Source: Deltaproteobacteria bacterium
GTDB taxonomy: Bacteria; Desulfobacterota; Dissulfuribacteria; Dissulfuribacterales; QOAL01
Assembly: GCA_026992735.1 (NCBI GenBank)
Contig: JALWYO010000118.1
Coordinates: forward strand, 1-37,694
DNA length: 37,694 nt
Direction of reading: 5' to 3'
Shown here: positions 27,889 to 36,459 of the stretch, piece by piece
Layout: the number at the start of each line of letters is the position of its first letter
How positions within the stretch are numbered: the stretch's first letter is position 1
Program-made: the position numbers and the translations under genes
The notes under the pieces: generated by a model
The model's input: only the letters and a program-made list of their open reading frames with translations
What the model was told of the DNA's origin: nothing
Database searches by the model: none

Positions 27889-28206
27889 ATGTGCCCTATG
27901 AAACGAGGTCGGTGGGAAGCGATAGACAGGGCCAGGAGGCTTCTTGGACTTATGGACAAGGCCTCCAGGATGGAGATACGTGAGGCATACAAGAGGGCCT
28001 GCCGTCAGTGTCATCCTGATGTTTCCCAGGGCCCTGGCGGTGAAGAAAAGATGGCTAGAATAAATGCGGCTTACAGGTTGCTGATGGATTATTCAGATGG
28101 ATACCGGATCAGTTTTGAGCCAAACGAGGATGGCATGGATGATCACGAATGGTGGTTTTTCCGTTTTGGCCAGGATCCGATATGGGGTGGCAAGAAAGAG
28201 GATTGA
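27889..28206 (+). CDS. small J-domain (DnaJ-like) protein
   Basis: The 105-residue protein is essentially a lone J domain with the HPD tripeptide at residues 42-44 (RQCHPDVSQG) between helices II and III. It would stimulate the ATPase of an Hsp70 partner. The C-terminal HEWWFFRFGQDPIWGG is an aromatic tail seen in small J-proteins of deltaproteobacteria. There is no glycine-rich or zinc-finger region. It is 3 bp upstream of lysC, so probably co-transcribed. The client or function is unknown. Confidence 0.8.
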   Translation: MCPMKRGRWEAIDRARRLLGLMDKASRMEIREAYKRACRQCHPDVSQGPGGEEKMARINAAYRLLMDYSDGYRISFEPNEDGMDDHEWWFFRFGQDPIWGGKKED

Positions 28207-28209
28207 TCT

Positions 28210-29427
28210 ATGGCTCTGATTGTTCAGAAATATGGTGGCACTTCGGTCGCCAACTGCAGAAGGATAAAGAGGGTAGCTGAAAGGGTCATTTCCCGCACAG
28301 AACAGGGAGATGATGTCGTGGTGGTTTTGTCTGCCATGGCAGGGCAGACAAATTATCTTACAGATCTCGCCTTGGAGATGCAGTCCAATCCTGACAAGAG
28401 AGAGCTTGATGTGCTCCTTTCCACGGGTGAGCAGGTGACAATTGCCCTGTTTTCAATGGCGGTAAAGGCCATGGGCCATGAGGCAAGGTCATTCCTGGGA
28501 TATCAGGTGCCCGTGGAGACGGATGCTGCTCACAGTAAGGCCCGTATTCAGAATATACCTGCAGAAAAGCTGAAAAACGCCCTGAATAATGGAATAATAC
28601 CGGTTGTGGCTGGTTTCCAGGGAGTGACAGACAGTGGAGATATAACCACCCTGGGCAGGGGCGGATCAGATACCACGGCAGTCGCGGTAGCAGTTGCTAT
28701 TGGAGCAGATGTCTGCGAGATATACACCGATGTGGACGGGGTTTTTACCACGGATCCGGGCATATGCCCTACAGCGAAAAAGATAGACAGGATTTCTTAT
28801 GAGGAGATGCTGGAGATGGCCAGCCTTGGCGCAAAGGTGCTGGAGATCAGGTCTGTGGAATTCGCCATGCGTTATGACATGCCCATCCATGTCAGGTCGA
28901 GTTTTACCAACACCCCGGGTACCATGGTGGTGAAGGAGGATGAATTGATGGAAGATGTACTGGTTTCAAGCGTAACATACAGCAGAGATGAGGCACGCAT
29001 AACCATAAGTAAGGTTCCGGACAGGCCTGGCATAGCATCGGCAATATTCAAGCCTATCTCGGATGCTAACATTATAGTGGACATGATTATACAAAATGCC
29101 AGAGCCGGTGATCTTACAGATATGACATTCACAGTATCCAGGGCAGATTTTGACCAGGCCATGTCCATCCTGGAAGAGACTGCCAGCCAGATAGGTGCTG
29201 AAAGCGTTGCAGGCGATAAGAAGATAGCCAAAGTATCTATTGTTGGAGTTGGGATGAGGAACCATGCTGGAGTTGCAAGCAGTATGTTCGATATACTGGC
29301 CAGGCATGGTATCAATATACTCATGATCAGTACATCCGAAATAAAGGTTTCCTGCATAATTGATGAAAAATTTACAGAGCTTGCGGTGCGTGCCCTGCAC
29401 GAGGGATTCGGCCTTGATAAAGAGTAA
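28210..29427 (+). CDS. lysC: aspartate kinase
   Basis: Aspartate kinase catalyses the first step from aspartate to lysine, threonine, methionine and diaminopimelate, the last being a substrate of MurE. The kinase domain has [45 protein letters not shown] and [12 protein letters not shown]. Two C-terminal ACT domains (from about residue 265: [16 protein letters not shown] and [17 protein letters not shown]) suggest allosteric feedback control. The 405-residue length fits a monofunctional enzyme. The next gene, cimA, starts 75 bp downstream. Confidence 0.96.
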   Translation: MALIVQKYGGTSVANCRRIKRVAERVISRTEQGDDVVVVLSAMAGQTNYLTDLALEMQSNPDKRELDVLLSTGEQVTIALFSMAVKAMGHEARSFLGYQVPVETDAAHSKARIQNIPAEKLKNALNNGIIPVVAGFQGVTDSGDITTLGRGGSDTTAVAVAVAIGADVCEIYTDVDGVFTTDPGICPTAKKIDRISYEEMLEMASLGAKVLEIRSVEFAMRYDMPIHVRSSFTNTPGTMVVKEDELMEDVLVSSVTYSRDEARITISKVPDRPGIASAIFKPISDANIIVDMIIQNARAGDLTDMTFTVSRADFDQAMSILEETASQIGAESVAGDKKIAKVSIVGVGMRNHAGVASSMFDILARHGINILMISTSEIKVSCIIDEKFTELAVRALHEGFGLDKE

Positions 29428-29502
29428 TCTCTGTTTTCCCATTCGGTTGTAAAGCCAGAGGGATGAAGCAGGATTTCTTGCAATTTCAATAGATTATACG
29501 AT

Positions 29503-31086
29503 ATGAACAAACAAATAGTAATCTATGACACTACACTGAGGGATGGCACTCAGGCGGAAAATTTCAACCTGTCTCTGGAAGATAAGATCCGCATAGCACT
29601 CAAGCTGGATGAGCTTGGGGTGGATTTCATAGAAGGAGGCTGGCCGGGTTCCAATCCCAAAGACCAGCGTTTTTTCCCTGAGATACGGAATTACAGGTTG
29701 AAACACAGCAGGCTTGCCGCCTTTGGCAGTACGCACATGGCGAAAAACAGGGCCGACCAGGACCCCAATCTCAAGGCTCTGGTGGATTCAAAGGCCCCTG
29801 CAGTCACTATCTTTGGCAAGAGCTGGGATATCCATGTGCGGGATGCCCTGAGGATAAGCCTTGAGAGAAACCTGGAGATAATAGAGAATTCCCTTTCCTT
29901 TCTAAAGTCCAGGGTGGAAGTGTTGTTCTATGATGCAGAGCATTTTTTCGATGGTTTCAAGGCAGACCCTGAATACGCCCTGGCGACCCTTAAGCGGGCG
30001 CAGTCCGCAGGTGCCGAATGCCTGATCCTGTGTGATACCAACGGTGGGACAATGCCGGGCGAGATCATGGATATCATAGGGAGGGTCCGCAGCGAGCTTG
30101 GAGATGCCAGCCTGGGCATTCATTGTCATAACGATTCCGACATGGCAGTGGCCAACTCCATTCTTGCTGTGACTGCCGGAGTTACACAGGTCCAGGGCAC
30201 CATGAATGGTTTTGGCGAGAGATGCGGAAATGCGAATCTCTGTTCCATAATCCCTGCTCTGGTGCTCAAGATGGGTTACACATGTGAGGCAGGCAGACAT
30301 CTCCAGAAGCTTACCAGCACTGCCAGGTATATTTATGAAATAGCCAACCTGGCACCCAACAAGTACCAGCCCTATGTTGGGGCCAGTGCATTTGCCCACA
30401 AAGGCGGCATACATGTCAGTGCTGTGCAGAGAAATCCCGAGACATATGAACATATCCGTCCGGAACTGGTGGGCAATATTCAGCGCATTTTGGTGTCAGA
30501 CCTGTCAGGCAAGAGCAACATACTGGCAAAGGCTCGCCAGTTTGGCCTGGATCTGGATAGCAAGGACCCGCTTGTGCTGGATATAGTGTCCAGGCTTAAA
30601 GACCTGGAGGCCCAGGGCTTCCAGTTCGAGGGAGCAGAGGCATCGTTTGAGCTCCTTATGAGGAGGGCTGGCGGTAACCTTAGGAAATATTTTGATCTTC
30701 TTGGCTTCAGGGTCATTGACCAGAAGATGAAGGAAGACGAGCCGCCGCAGGCTGAGGCCACGGTCATGGTCAGGGTTGGCGGAAAGATCGAACATACTGC
30801 GGCAGTTGGAAACGGCCCTGTCAATGCCCTGGATAACGCCATAAGAAAGGCACTGGAGACATTTTATCCGCAACTAAAAGATATGAGCCTGGTGGATTAC
30901 AAGGTCAGGGTGCTTCCCGATAGCCCCGGCACGGGTGCACGGGTAAGGGTGCTGATAGAGTCCAAGGACAAGAAGGACAAGTGGGGCACTGTTGGCGTGT
31001 CCCATGACATTATTGAGGCAAGTTGGCAGGCGCTGGTGGATGGAATCTGTTACAAGCTCCTCAAGAGCGATACAAACCGCAGGTGA
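29503..31086 (+). CDS. cimA: (R)-citramalate synthase CimA
   Basis: CimA condenses pyruvate and acetyl-CoA to citramalate, feeding isoleucine synthesis by the pyruvate route. The HMGL-like TIM barrel starts [15 protein letters not shown], with [35 protein letters not shown] and [24 protein letters not shown] follows. The C-terminal regulatory LeuA dimer domain extends to the end. The EGGWPGSNP signature and the length of 527 distinguish it from 2-isopropylmalate and homocitrate synthases. It follows lysC, both serving aspartate/branched-chain amino acids. Confidence 0.93.
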   Translation: MNKQIVIYDTTLRDGTQAENFNLSLEDKIRIALKLDELGVDFIEGGWPGSNPKDQRFFPEIRNYRLKHSRLAAFGSTHMAKNRADQDPNLKALVDSKAPAVTIFGKSWDIHVRDALRISLERNLEIIENSLSFLKSRVEVLFYDAEHFFDGFKADPEYALATLKRAQSAGAECLILCDTNGGTMPGEIMDIIGRVRSELGDASLGIHCHNDSDMAVANSILAVTAGVTQVQGTMNGFGERCGNANLCSIIPALVLKMGYTCEAGRHLQKLTSTARYIYEIANLAPNKYQPYVGASAFAHKGGIHVSAVQRNPETYEHIRPELVGNIQRILVSDLSGKSNILAKARQFGLDLDSKDPLVLDIVSRLKDLEAQGFQFEGAEASFELLMRRAGGNLRKYFDLLGFRVIDQKMKEDEPPQAEATVMVRVGGKIEHTAAVGNGPVNALDNAIRKALETFYPQLKDMSLVDYKVRVLPDSPGTGARVRVLIESKDKKDKWGTVGVSHDIIEASWQALVDGICYKLLKSDTNRR

Positions 31087-31102
31087 TACAGTCATCAACA
31101 GG

Positions 31103-31501
31103 ATGTTTTTGCTGATTGATCCAGCTCTTTTTCTGTTATTGGGGTTTATTTTGGTTGCCGCAGTTTGTCTAAGGGGCCTGGCAGGTTTTCCCGACATGTC
31201 TTCAGGCGACCATGATCCAGCACTGTTTTCACAGTGCTATTATGACGACGCCAGGGCCTTCCTGTTTTTTCAAAAGGCGGATGTGAACAATGTGGGCCTG
31301 GAAGAGCTGGCCCTCATACCTGGCATCGGCGAGAAGACGGCCGAGGAAATCCTGGACTTCAGACATGCTAACGGCTTTATCCTGGATATCCAAGAGCTGC
31401 AGCAGCCTCAAGGGCCTGTTAAGTCATGGAAAATGCCGGCTCTCAGGGCTTTTCTGTATACTGGCAGAGGTACTTCTGCAGACACTGTTCAAGGCCTGTA
31501 A
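31103..31501 (+). CDS. membrane-anchored helix-hairpin-helix (ComEA-like) protein
   Basis: The 132-residue protein has an N-terminal membrane segment (LFLLLGFILVAAVCL) and a ComEA-type helix-hairpin-helix motif at about residues 56-95 (VNNVGLEELALIPGIGEKTA). The HhH fold binds DNA non-specifically. ComEA is the periplasmic DNA receptor in natural transformation, but the minimal form here could have another role. The ATG at 31103 follows the cimA stop by 16 bp; the frame is open further upstream inside cimA, but only this start gives a sensible N-terminus. Confidence 0.75.
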   Translation: MFLLIDPALFLLLGFILVAAVCLRGLAGFPDMSSGDHDPALFSQCYYDDARAFLFFQKADVNNVGLEELALIPGIGEKTAEEILDFRHANGFILDIQELQQPQGPVKSWKMPALRAFLYTGRGTSADTVQGL

Positions 31502-31545
31502 GGTCAAGGGCTTAATAATCAGTAAACAGGAGGAACAGTCAAGAT

Positions 31546-32316
31546 ATGGCTTCCGGTCAAGGTGCAGATATAATTGCCATGGCAGGGAAGGGCGGTACCG
31601 GCAAGACCACCCTTACTGCCCTGCTGATAAAATACCTGGTAGAGACAGGCCGCACTCCTGTGCTGGCTGTGGATGCAGATGCAAATGCGAATCTGAACGA
31701 GTTGCTTGGGCTTAAGGTGGATATCACCCTTGGAGAGATAAGGGATCGGATGAAGACCGAAACTCCCCAGGGCATGACCAAGAACGAGTTCATGGAGTTC
31801 CATATAAATCAAGCCATCATTGAGGCTGCTGGATTTGACCTGCTTGTCATGGGACAGCCTGAAGGCCCTGGTTGTTACTGCATGGCGAATTCAATACTGG
31901 CCCAGGTCATGGAAAAACTTGCCAGGAATTACCGCTATCTCCTGGTGGATAACGAGGCTGGTATGGAACATCTCAGCAGGCTGAATCTCAGGAAGATACA
32001 CACACTCTTTGTGGTGTCAGATCCATCTGCTCGTGGCGTTATGACTGCTGCCCGCATAGCAGACCTTACCCGGGCCCTCCAGGTGGATGTCGGCCAAAAG
32101 GTGCTGGTAGTCAACAGGGTTCCCATGCCGGTCCCTGAAGCTCTTGACAGTCATGTGCGACAGGCAGTGGAAAAAACAGATCTTGAATTTGGTGGCTACC
32201 TGCCTGCCAGTGAAGAGATATTTCAAAAAGAGATGGCACAGGATTCCCTTATGGGCTTAGGGTTGGATGTTGAGGCTGTAAGGCAGGCTTACGAAATATT
32301 CAAGCGCTTTCTCTAA
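31546..32316 (+). CDS. cooC: CooC-type nickel-insertion ATPase (CODH maturation)
   Basis: This is a MinD/SIMIBI-class ATPase. It has a deviant Walker A MAGKGGTGKTT (about 12-22, with signature Lys15), DADANANLN, and the CooC metal motif PEGPGCYCMAN with Cys110-x-Cys112. In CooC1 this CxC pair binds nickel at the dimer interface and serves maturation of the NiFe4S4 C-cluster of carbon monoxide dehydrogenase or CODH/acetyl-CoA synthase. The switch region VDNEAGMEHLSR is also typical. No CODH gene is in the window, so the target must be encoded elsewhere. A good AGGAGG precedes the ATG. Confidence 0.9.
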   Translation: MASGQGADIIAMAGKGGTGKTTLTALLIKYLVETGRTPVLAVDADANANLNELLGLKVDITLGEIRDRMKTETPQGMTKNEFMEFHINQAIIEAAGFDLLVMGQPEGPGCYCMANSILAQVMEKLARNYRYLLVDNEAGMEHLSRLNLRKIHTLFVVSDPSARGVMTAARIADLTRALQVDVGQKVLVVNRVPMPVPEALDSHVRQAVEKTDLEFGGYLPASEEIFQKEMAQDSLMGLGLDVEAVRQAYEIFKRFL

Positions 32317-32447
32317 GGAGGCGGCATGCCTGTTACTGCTTGTTAAAATGAATCCCCAATCATTTTTTGACATGCCAGTAGTGCAGTAAAGGCTTGTTAA
32401 ATCAATATGTTGACTTTTTAATCCAAGAGTTGTGAAGAAAAGCTATA

Positions 32448-32475
32448 TTGACATTTGATTTTCAACAGGTATTTT
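32448..32475 (+). promoter_or_regulatory. possible promoter of the symporter genes
   Basis: TTGACA (32448-32453), a 16-nt spacer and TATTTT (32470-32475) precede the small-subunit ATG by about 35 bp. The 194-bp gap after cooC is AT-rich and holds two further TTGAC motifs (32367, 32410) without good -10 boxes. Confidence 0.4.
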
Positions 32476-32510
32476 TATCTACTAATTTCATTAGATAATG
32501 GGAGGAACAA

Positions 32511-32762
32511 ATGGAGAAGAACCTAAAGGAATACTGGAGCAAGAATGTGACGTTTATGTCTGTTCTGCTGGTCATATGGGCAGTAGTGTCCTATGGCTGT
32601 GGTATCATTTTTGTGGAACAGCTGAATGCCGTCAGATTCATGGGTTTCCCTCTGGGATTCTGGTTTGCCCAGCAGGGTTCCATCTACGTGTTCGTCTGTC
32701 TTATCTTCATATATTATATATATATGCAGAAGCTGGACAGGGAATACGACGTACACGAATAG
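32511..32762 (+). CDS. sodium/solute symporter small subunit (DUF4212)
   Basis: The 83-residue membrane protein has two helices (about 17-38 and 52-71). It shows the family pattern EYWSKNVTFMSVLLVIWAVV, then GFPLGFWFAQQGSIYVFV and LDREYDV. This small subunit is always paired with a large VC_2705-type sodium:solute symporter, and that gene follows 126 bp downstream. GGGAGG lies 5 nt before the ATG. Its exact role in the transporter is unknown. Confidence 0.92.
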   Translation: MEKNLKEYWSKNVTFMSVLLVIWAVVSYGCGIIFVEQLNAVRFMGFPLGFWFAQQGSIYVFVCLIFIYYIYMQKLDREYDVHE

Positions 32763-32792
32763 ATACACTGATAGTCTCGCCTGTTTTTTTGT

Positions 32793-32820
32793 CGGCTGCA
32801 ACGGCCGCAATTTGTTTTTT
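32793..32820 (+). terminator. possible attenuator between symporter subunit genes
   Basis: CGGC (32793-32796) and GCCG (32804-32807) can form a short stem followed by CAATTTG and a run of six Ts. The stem is too short for an efficient terminator. The whole spacer (32763-32888) is full of T-runs, so partial termination or pausing that favours the small subunit is possible but speculative. Confidence 0.25.
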
Positions 32821-32888
32821 TACATTTTTAAGCTGATTTTTTTCAAATATTTTTTATTGATAACTTTTTTTGAGAGGAGTCTACATCT

Positions 32889-34646
32889 ATGTCTATATTA
32901 ACCTGGACTTATATAATGGTAGGCCTCACTTTTGGCCTTTATATTTTTATCGCCTGGATATCGCGTGTCCGCGATACCAAGGGATTCTATGTGGCGGGCG
33001 GAGGCGTGCCCCCCCTGGCGAATGGTATGGCGACTGCCGCTGACTGGATGAGTGCAGCCTCGTTTATTTCAATGGCAGGCCTCATCTCTTTTCTGGGTTA
33101 CACGGGTTCCATCTACCTGATGGGATGGACAGGCGGCTACGTGCTCCTGGCCTTGCTGCTTGCGCCATATCTCAGAAAGTTCGGCAAGTACACCGTGCCA
33201 GATTTTGTTGGTGACCGTTATTATTCTGACATTGCCAGGGTTGTGGCCCTTATATGCGCAATTTTTGTTTCGCTTACATATGTTTGTGGCCAGATGAGGG
33301 GTGTTGGAATTGTGTTCAGCCGTTTCCTGGAAGTTCCGGTCAATACCGGTGTCCTGATTGGAATGGCCATCGTCTTTTTCTATGCAGGTCTTGGTGGCAT
33401 GAAGGGCATTACCTGGACCCAGGTTGCCCAGTATTCCGTGCTTATTGTTGCTTACATCATTCCCGCAGTCTTTATATCTATGAAGATTACCGGGACTCCG
33501 ATCCCTCAGATTGGCTTTGGCAGTCATGTTCAGGAAGGCCAGTATGCCGGGCAGTTTCTCCTGGATACCCTTGACAAGCTGAACCACGATCTGGGCTTTA
33601 CTGCCTATACCCAGCCAGGGGCCAAGTCCATGTTAGACGTGTTCTGCATTACCTTTGCCCTGATGGTGGGTACCGCAGGCCTTCCCCATGTCATCATCAG
33701 ATTCTACACGGTTCCAAGTGTCCGGGCAGCCAGACTCAGTGCAGGTTATGCCCTTCTGTTCATAGCCATCCTTTATACCACAGCTCCTGCAGTAGCAGCC
33801 TTTGCACGCTACAACATGATAGATACCATCAATAACAAACCCTATGCAGAGGCACCGTCCTGGTTCAAGAACTGGGAAAAGACAGGCCTGATTGCCTGGG
33901 TGGACAAGAACAAGGATGGCATAATCCAGTACAGGGCAGGCAAGGCCATAGTAGGCAAACCCAAGTTCATTGAAAAGGACGGCAAAAAGGTGCTGACCAA
34001 CAAGGTTACAAATTCACCCAATGAGTTGTATGTGGACAGGGATATCATGGTCTTGGCAAACCCGGAAATCGCCAATCTGCCAGCATGGGTTATTGCCCTT
34101 GTTGCAGCAGGAGGCCTGGCGGCAGCGCTTTCTACTGCATCAGGTCTGCTCCTGGTCATTGCCTCGTCCATTGCTCATGACCTTTACTACAGGATGATAA
34201 ACAGGAGAGCAACGGAGAAACAGCGTCTCATGGTTGGTCGTATAATGATCGGCCTGGCCGTGTGCGTGGCCGGTTACTTTGGTATAAATCCGCCAGGTTT
34301 TGTGGCGCAGGTGGTTGCATTTGCCTTCGGGCTTGCCGCATCTTCCTTCTTTCCCATTATTGTGCTTGGTATCTTTTCCTCAAGGACCAACAGGGAGGGG
34401 GCAATTTGCGGTATGCTTGTCGGCATCATCTTTACCGCAGCCTATATTATCAACATCAAGTTCATGCACGGTACTGCCTGGTTCTTGGGTATCAGTGCTG
34501 AAGGCATAGGAACAGTAGGTATGGTGCTCAATTTCATAGTAACCATCTTGGTATCTTCCCTTACCAAGGCTCCACCAAAGGAGATCCAGGAACTGGTACA
34601 GTCAATCCGTACCCCAAGGGGAGCAGGTGCTGCTGTAGATCACTGA
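32889..34646 (+). CDS. sodium:solute symporter large subunit (VC_2705/ActP-like)
   Basis: This is a secondary transporter of the SSS family, close to cation/acetate symporters, with about 13 membrane segments. The N-terminus has FYVAGGGVPPLANGMATAAD and WMSAASFISMAGLI, the characteristic sodium/substrate core. GTAGLPHVIIRFYTVP and the later LAAALSTASGLLLVIASSIAHDLY are strong family signatures. Between helices, about residues 315-395, is a hydrophilic insertion containing an EF-hand-like loop, DKNKDGIIQY. At 585 residues it is slightly longer than ActP because of this. GAGGAG precedes the ATG. Acetate or a similar short organic acid is the likely substrate, unproven. Confidence 0.9.
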   Translation: MSILTWTYIMVGLTFGLYIFIAWISRVRDTKGFYVAGGGVPPLANGMATAADWMSAASFISMAGLISFLGYTGSIYLMGWTGGYVLLALLLAPYLRKFGKYTVPDFVGDRYYSDIARVVALICAIFVSLTYVCGQMRGVGIVFSRFLEVPVNTGVLIGMAIVFFYAGLGGMKGITWTQVAQYSVLIVAYIIPAVFISMKITGTPIPQIGFGSHVQEGQYAGQFLLDTLDKLNHDLGFTAYTQPGAKSMLDVFCITFALMVGTAGLPHVIIRFYTVPSVRAARLSAGYALLFIAILYTTAPAVAAFARYNMIDTINNKPYAEAPSWFKNWEKTGLIAWVDKNKDGIIQYRAGKAIVGKPKFIEKDGKKVLTNKVTNSPNELYVDRDIMVLANPEIANLPAWVIALVAAGGLAAALSTASGLLLVIASSIAHDLYYRMINRRATEKQRLMVGRIMIGLAVCVAGYFGINPPGFVAQVVAFAFGLAASSFFPIIVLGIFSSRTNREGAICGMLVGIIFTAAYIINIKFMHGTAWFLGISAEGIGTVGMVLNFIVTILVSSLTKAPPKEIQELVQSIRTPRGAGAAVDH

Positions 34647-34682
34647 TTATAGCAGATAACTCTCGCTAAACCGGGTCATTAC

Positions 34683-34719
34683 ACCGGGCAGATTTCTATG
34701 ATCTCTGCCCGGTTTTTTT
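34683..34719 (+). terminator. strong Rho-independent terminator after the symporter operon
   Basis: ACCGGGCAGA (34683-34692) pairs perfectly with TCTGCCCGGT (34704-34713) around an 11-nt loop and is followed by a run of Ts to 34719. It lies 37 bp after the symporter stop codon. Confidence 0.9.
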
Positions 34720-34836
34720 GTTTGCAGGGTAGCTGTAGGTAAACGTATGCTCAAATGAAGCAGTGCTGTCACAGCAAGAAGATATAAAAGAGATTGTATC
34801 AGTATGGATTGTTTTCGATGGATATCGAGAGGATTG

Positions 34837-35409
34837 CTATATTGCTATCCCCTTGCCCTTGATAAGTTTCTTTTCCGCCCGTCTCCATTTCCACATGAAC
34901 CGGCCCTTAAGGTGTTCAGGAACCATAGAGGTCATAAGCCTGGCCACCTGGCTGACCCTTGGATAGAGGTATGAATTTTTTATAAGCTTGTTATTTTCAG
35001 GCAGGACAAGGGTCAATATGAAAATCAATGCGCCTCCAATCAAGGCTGCTTTTAAGAAGCCCAGTACACCTCCAAGCAGCTTGTCAAACCATGAAAGGCT
35101 GAGAACCTTGAAGAAACCGTGTATGAGGATACCTGCAATGGCAAACGCAAGATATATGGTAAGAAAAAGCATGAAAAAGGCCAGCAGAGTCCTGCCGGTT
35201 TCATTGGATATAAACGGCGCGAGCTGCCTGCCCACGAATTCATAGTGGTTTACTGCTACCCAGAAGCCAATAAGCACACCTGCCAGGCCTGCAGCAGCCC
35301 TACTGAAGCCAGTCATTATGCCCCTGGCAACCATGATGATGAATGTAAGGCCCAGGAACAGGTCAAGCCAGTTGATGTTGATGGAACTGATGATGTTTTG
35401 CAAATGCAT
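34837..35409 (-). CDS. CvpA family membrane protein
   Basis: The 190-residue protein has four hydrophobic segments in a CvpA/colicin V production pattern: NWLDLFLGLTFIIMVARGIMTGF, AGLAGVLIGFWVAV, LLAFFMLFLTIYLAFAIAGIL and GGVLGFLKAALIGGALIFILTL. The LDKLLGG-like turn (WFDKLLGGVLGF) is the best-conserved part of the family. The C-terminus is strongly basic (KWRRAEKKLIKGKG). Family members affect envelope homeostasis and biofilm or colicin V export in enterobacteria. It is last in a three-gene unit, 12 bp after the small helix-turn-helix gene. Confidence 0.85.
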   Translation of the reverse strand: MHLQNIISSININWLDLFLGLTFIIMVARGIMTGFSRAAAGLAGVLIGFWVAVNHYEFVGRQLAPFISNETGRTLLAFFMLFLTIYLAFAIAGILIHGFFKVLSLSWFDKLLGGVLGFLKAALIGGALIFILTLVLPENNKLIKNSYLYPRVSQVARLMTSMVPEHLKGRFMWKWRRAEKKLIKGKGIAI

Positions 35410-35421
35410 TCAACAAGTAAA

Positions 35422-35718
35422 TCAGATAAGCCCTTTTCTGGCAAGGATTCTTAACATCTTTTCAGTTTGTTTCGTAATAGAATAGTATGTGTGGTTCATG
35501 TGTTTGGGACGCCTGAATCCCCTCTTGAAGAGGAATGTACCCTTCACTCTCTCTGTCCAGCCCATGTTTTCCAGCTCTGACAGGATTGTCATGCATTCGG
35601 CCATGTCCATCCCGATGCGCCTTGAAAGGAATTTTGCGCAGTCAGGGCCGTTATGCCACAGGTCCAGGATGACCTGTCTATATGAATTGGCCAGATTTTC
35701 CCATTCTTTCATAATCAC
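35422..35718 (-). CDS. small winged-helix-like protein of unknown function
   Basis: The 98-residue protein has the pattern of a winged helix: an N-terminal helix (LANSYRQVILDLWHNGPD), a helix-turn-helix candidate (CAKFLSRRIGMDMAECMTILSELENMGW as helix-turn-recognition helix), then a basic wing (FLFKRGFRRPKHMNHTYYSIT) and a final helix. The YYSITKQTEKMLR ending is like that of many ArsR/PadR-type domains (YxIT..G). No metal or ligand site is evident. It overlaps the DUF374 gene by 4 bp and is followed closely by cvpA, so it may regulate them or act independently. Function is not recognised. Confidence 0.6.
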   Translation of the reverse strand: MIMKEWENLANSYRQVILDLWHNGPDCAKFLSRRIGMDMAECMTILSELENMGWTERVKGTFLFKRGFRRPKHMNHTYYSITKQTEKMLRILARKGLI

Positions 35719-36389
35719 TCCTGGACAATATCCCTGGCCTTTGATGTGGCGGCATTCAGAGCCTTTTCCAGCCTGCTACGGAAAGTCTCTATCACTTTGC
35801 CTTTGGCAGTGTCTGGCACATATATCGGAGTTCCATAAACCATGGCTATCCTCGAAAATACCATGGGAAGCACCATTCTATCCCAGCTGTTGAAATACTT
35901 GGCCTTGGCGGCGGCAAAACCTGTTGGGATTATAGGGAAACCGCTGTCTCTTGCCAAGATTACAGCACCTTTCTGAGCAATATATGCAGGTCCTGTGGCT
36001 CCGTCCGCCACTATTCCTGCCGAAATTTTGTTCTGTTGTAGAAGTTTGCTCATTTGTCTGATGGCAGCAACACCGCCTTTTTTTCTTGAGCCCCTGACTG
36101 GCACCTGTCCCCATATCTTCAAGGCATTTGCCACCCATTCTCCATCCTTGCTGGCGCTTACCATTATTGCAGCAGGGTTTTTTCTGAAGTGGTACAGGGT
36201 GTAAATAAGGGATGCATGCCAAAGAGTTACTATGGTTTGATGCCCTTCCATTAACATATCCATGGATTTTGGGTCCCCCTGGATATGCAGGCGGCAGGTA
36301 GACAAGTAGAATTCTACGCCTTTGAGGAGCATTTTGAGGCCTATCTCGCAGGCAGCCGGTTTGATCTTGTTTAGAATATCCTGGGTCAT
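35715..36389 (-). CDS. DUF374 lysophospholipid acyltransferase-like protein
   Basis: The 224-residue protein belongs to the DUF374 branch of the LPLAT superfamily. It has TLWHASLIYTLY, the histidine being the probable catalytic one, then VSASKDGEWVANALKIWG, VRGSRKKGGVAAIRQM, IVADGATGPAYIAQKGAV and ARDSGFPIIP. These match the family's SrskDGe, RGSs.rGg and DGPrGP blocks; here the third block reads DGATGP. Members acylate lipid A precursors or glycerolipids at the inner membrane, and some sit near KDO/LPS genes. The substrate is not determined. It is the first gene of the unit with the winged-helix gene and cvpA. Confidence 0.85.
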   Translation of the reverse strand: MTQDILNKIKPAACEIGLKMLLKGVEFYLSTCRLHIQGDPKSMDMLMEGHQTIVTLWHASLIYTLYHFRKNPAAIMVSASKDGEWVANALKIWGQVPVRGSRKKGGVAAIRQMSKLLQQNKISAGIVADGATGPAYIAQKGAVILARDSGFPIIPTGFAAAKAKYFNSWDRMVLPMVFSRIAMVYGTPIYVPDTAKGKVIETFRSRLEKALNAATSKARDIVQE

Positions 36390-36459
36390 CTAATGGTAAG
36401 TTTTACCGGCTTGATGAGGTGCATCGGTATCAAAATTCCGGGAATGTTTTGATGGCAGA

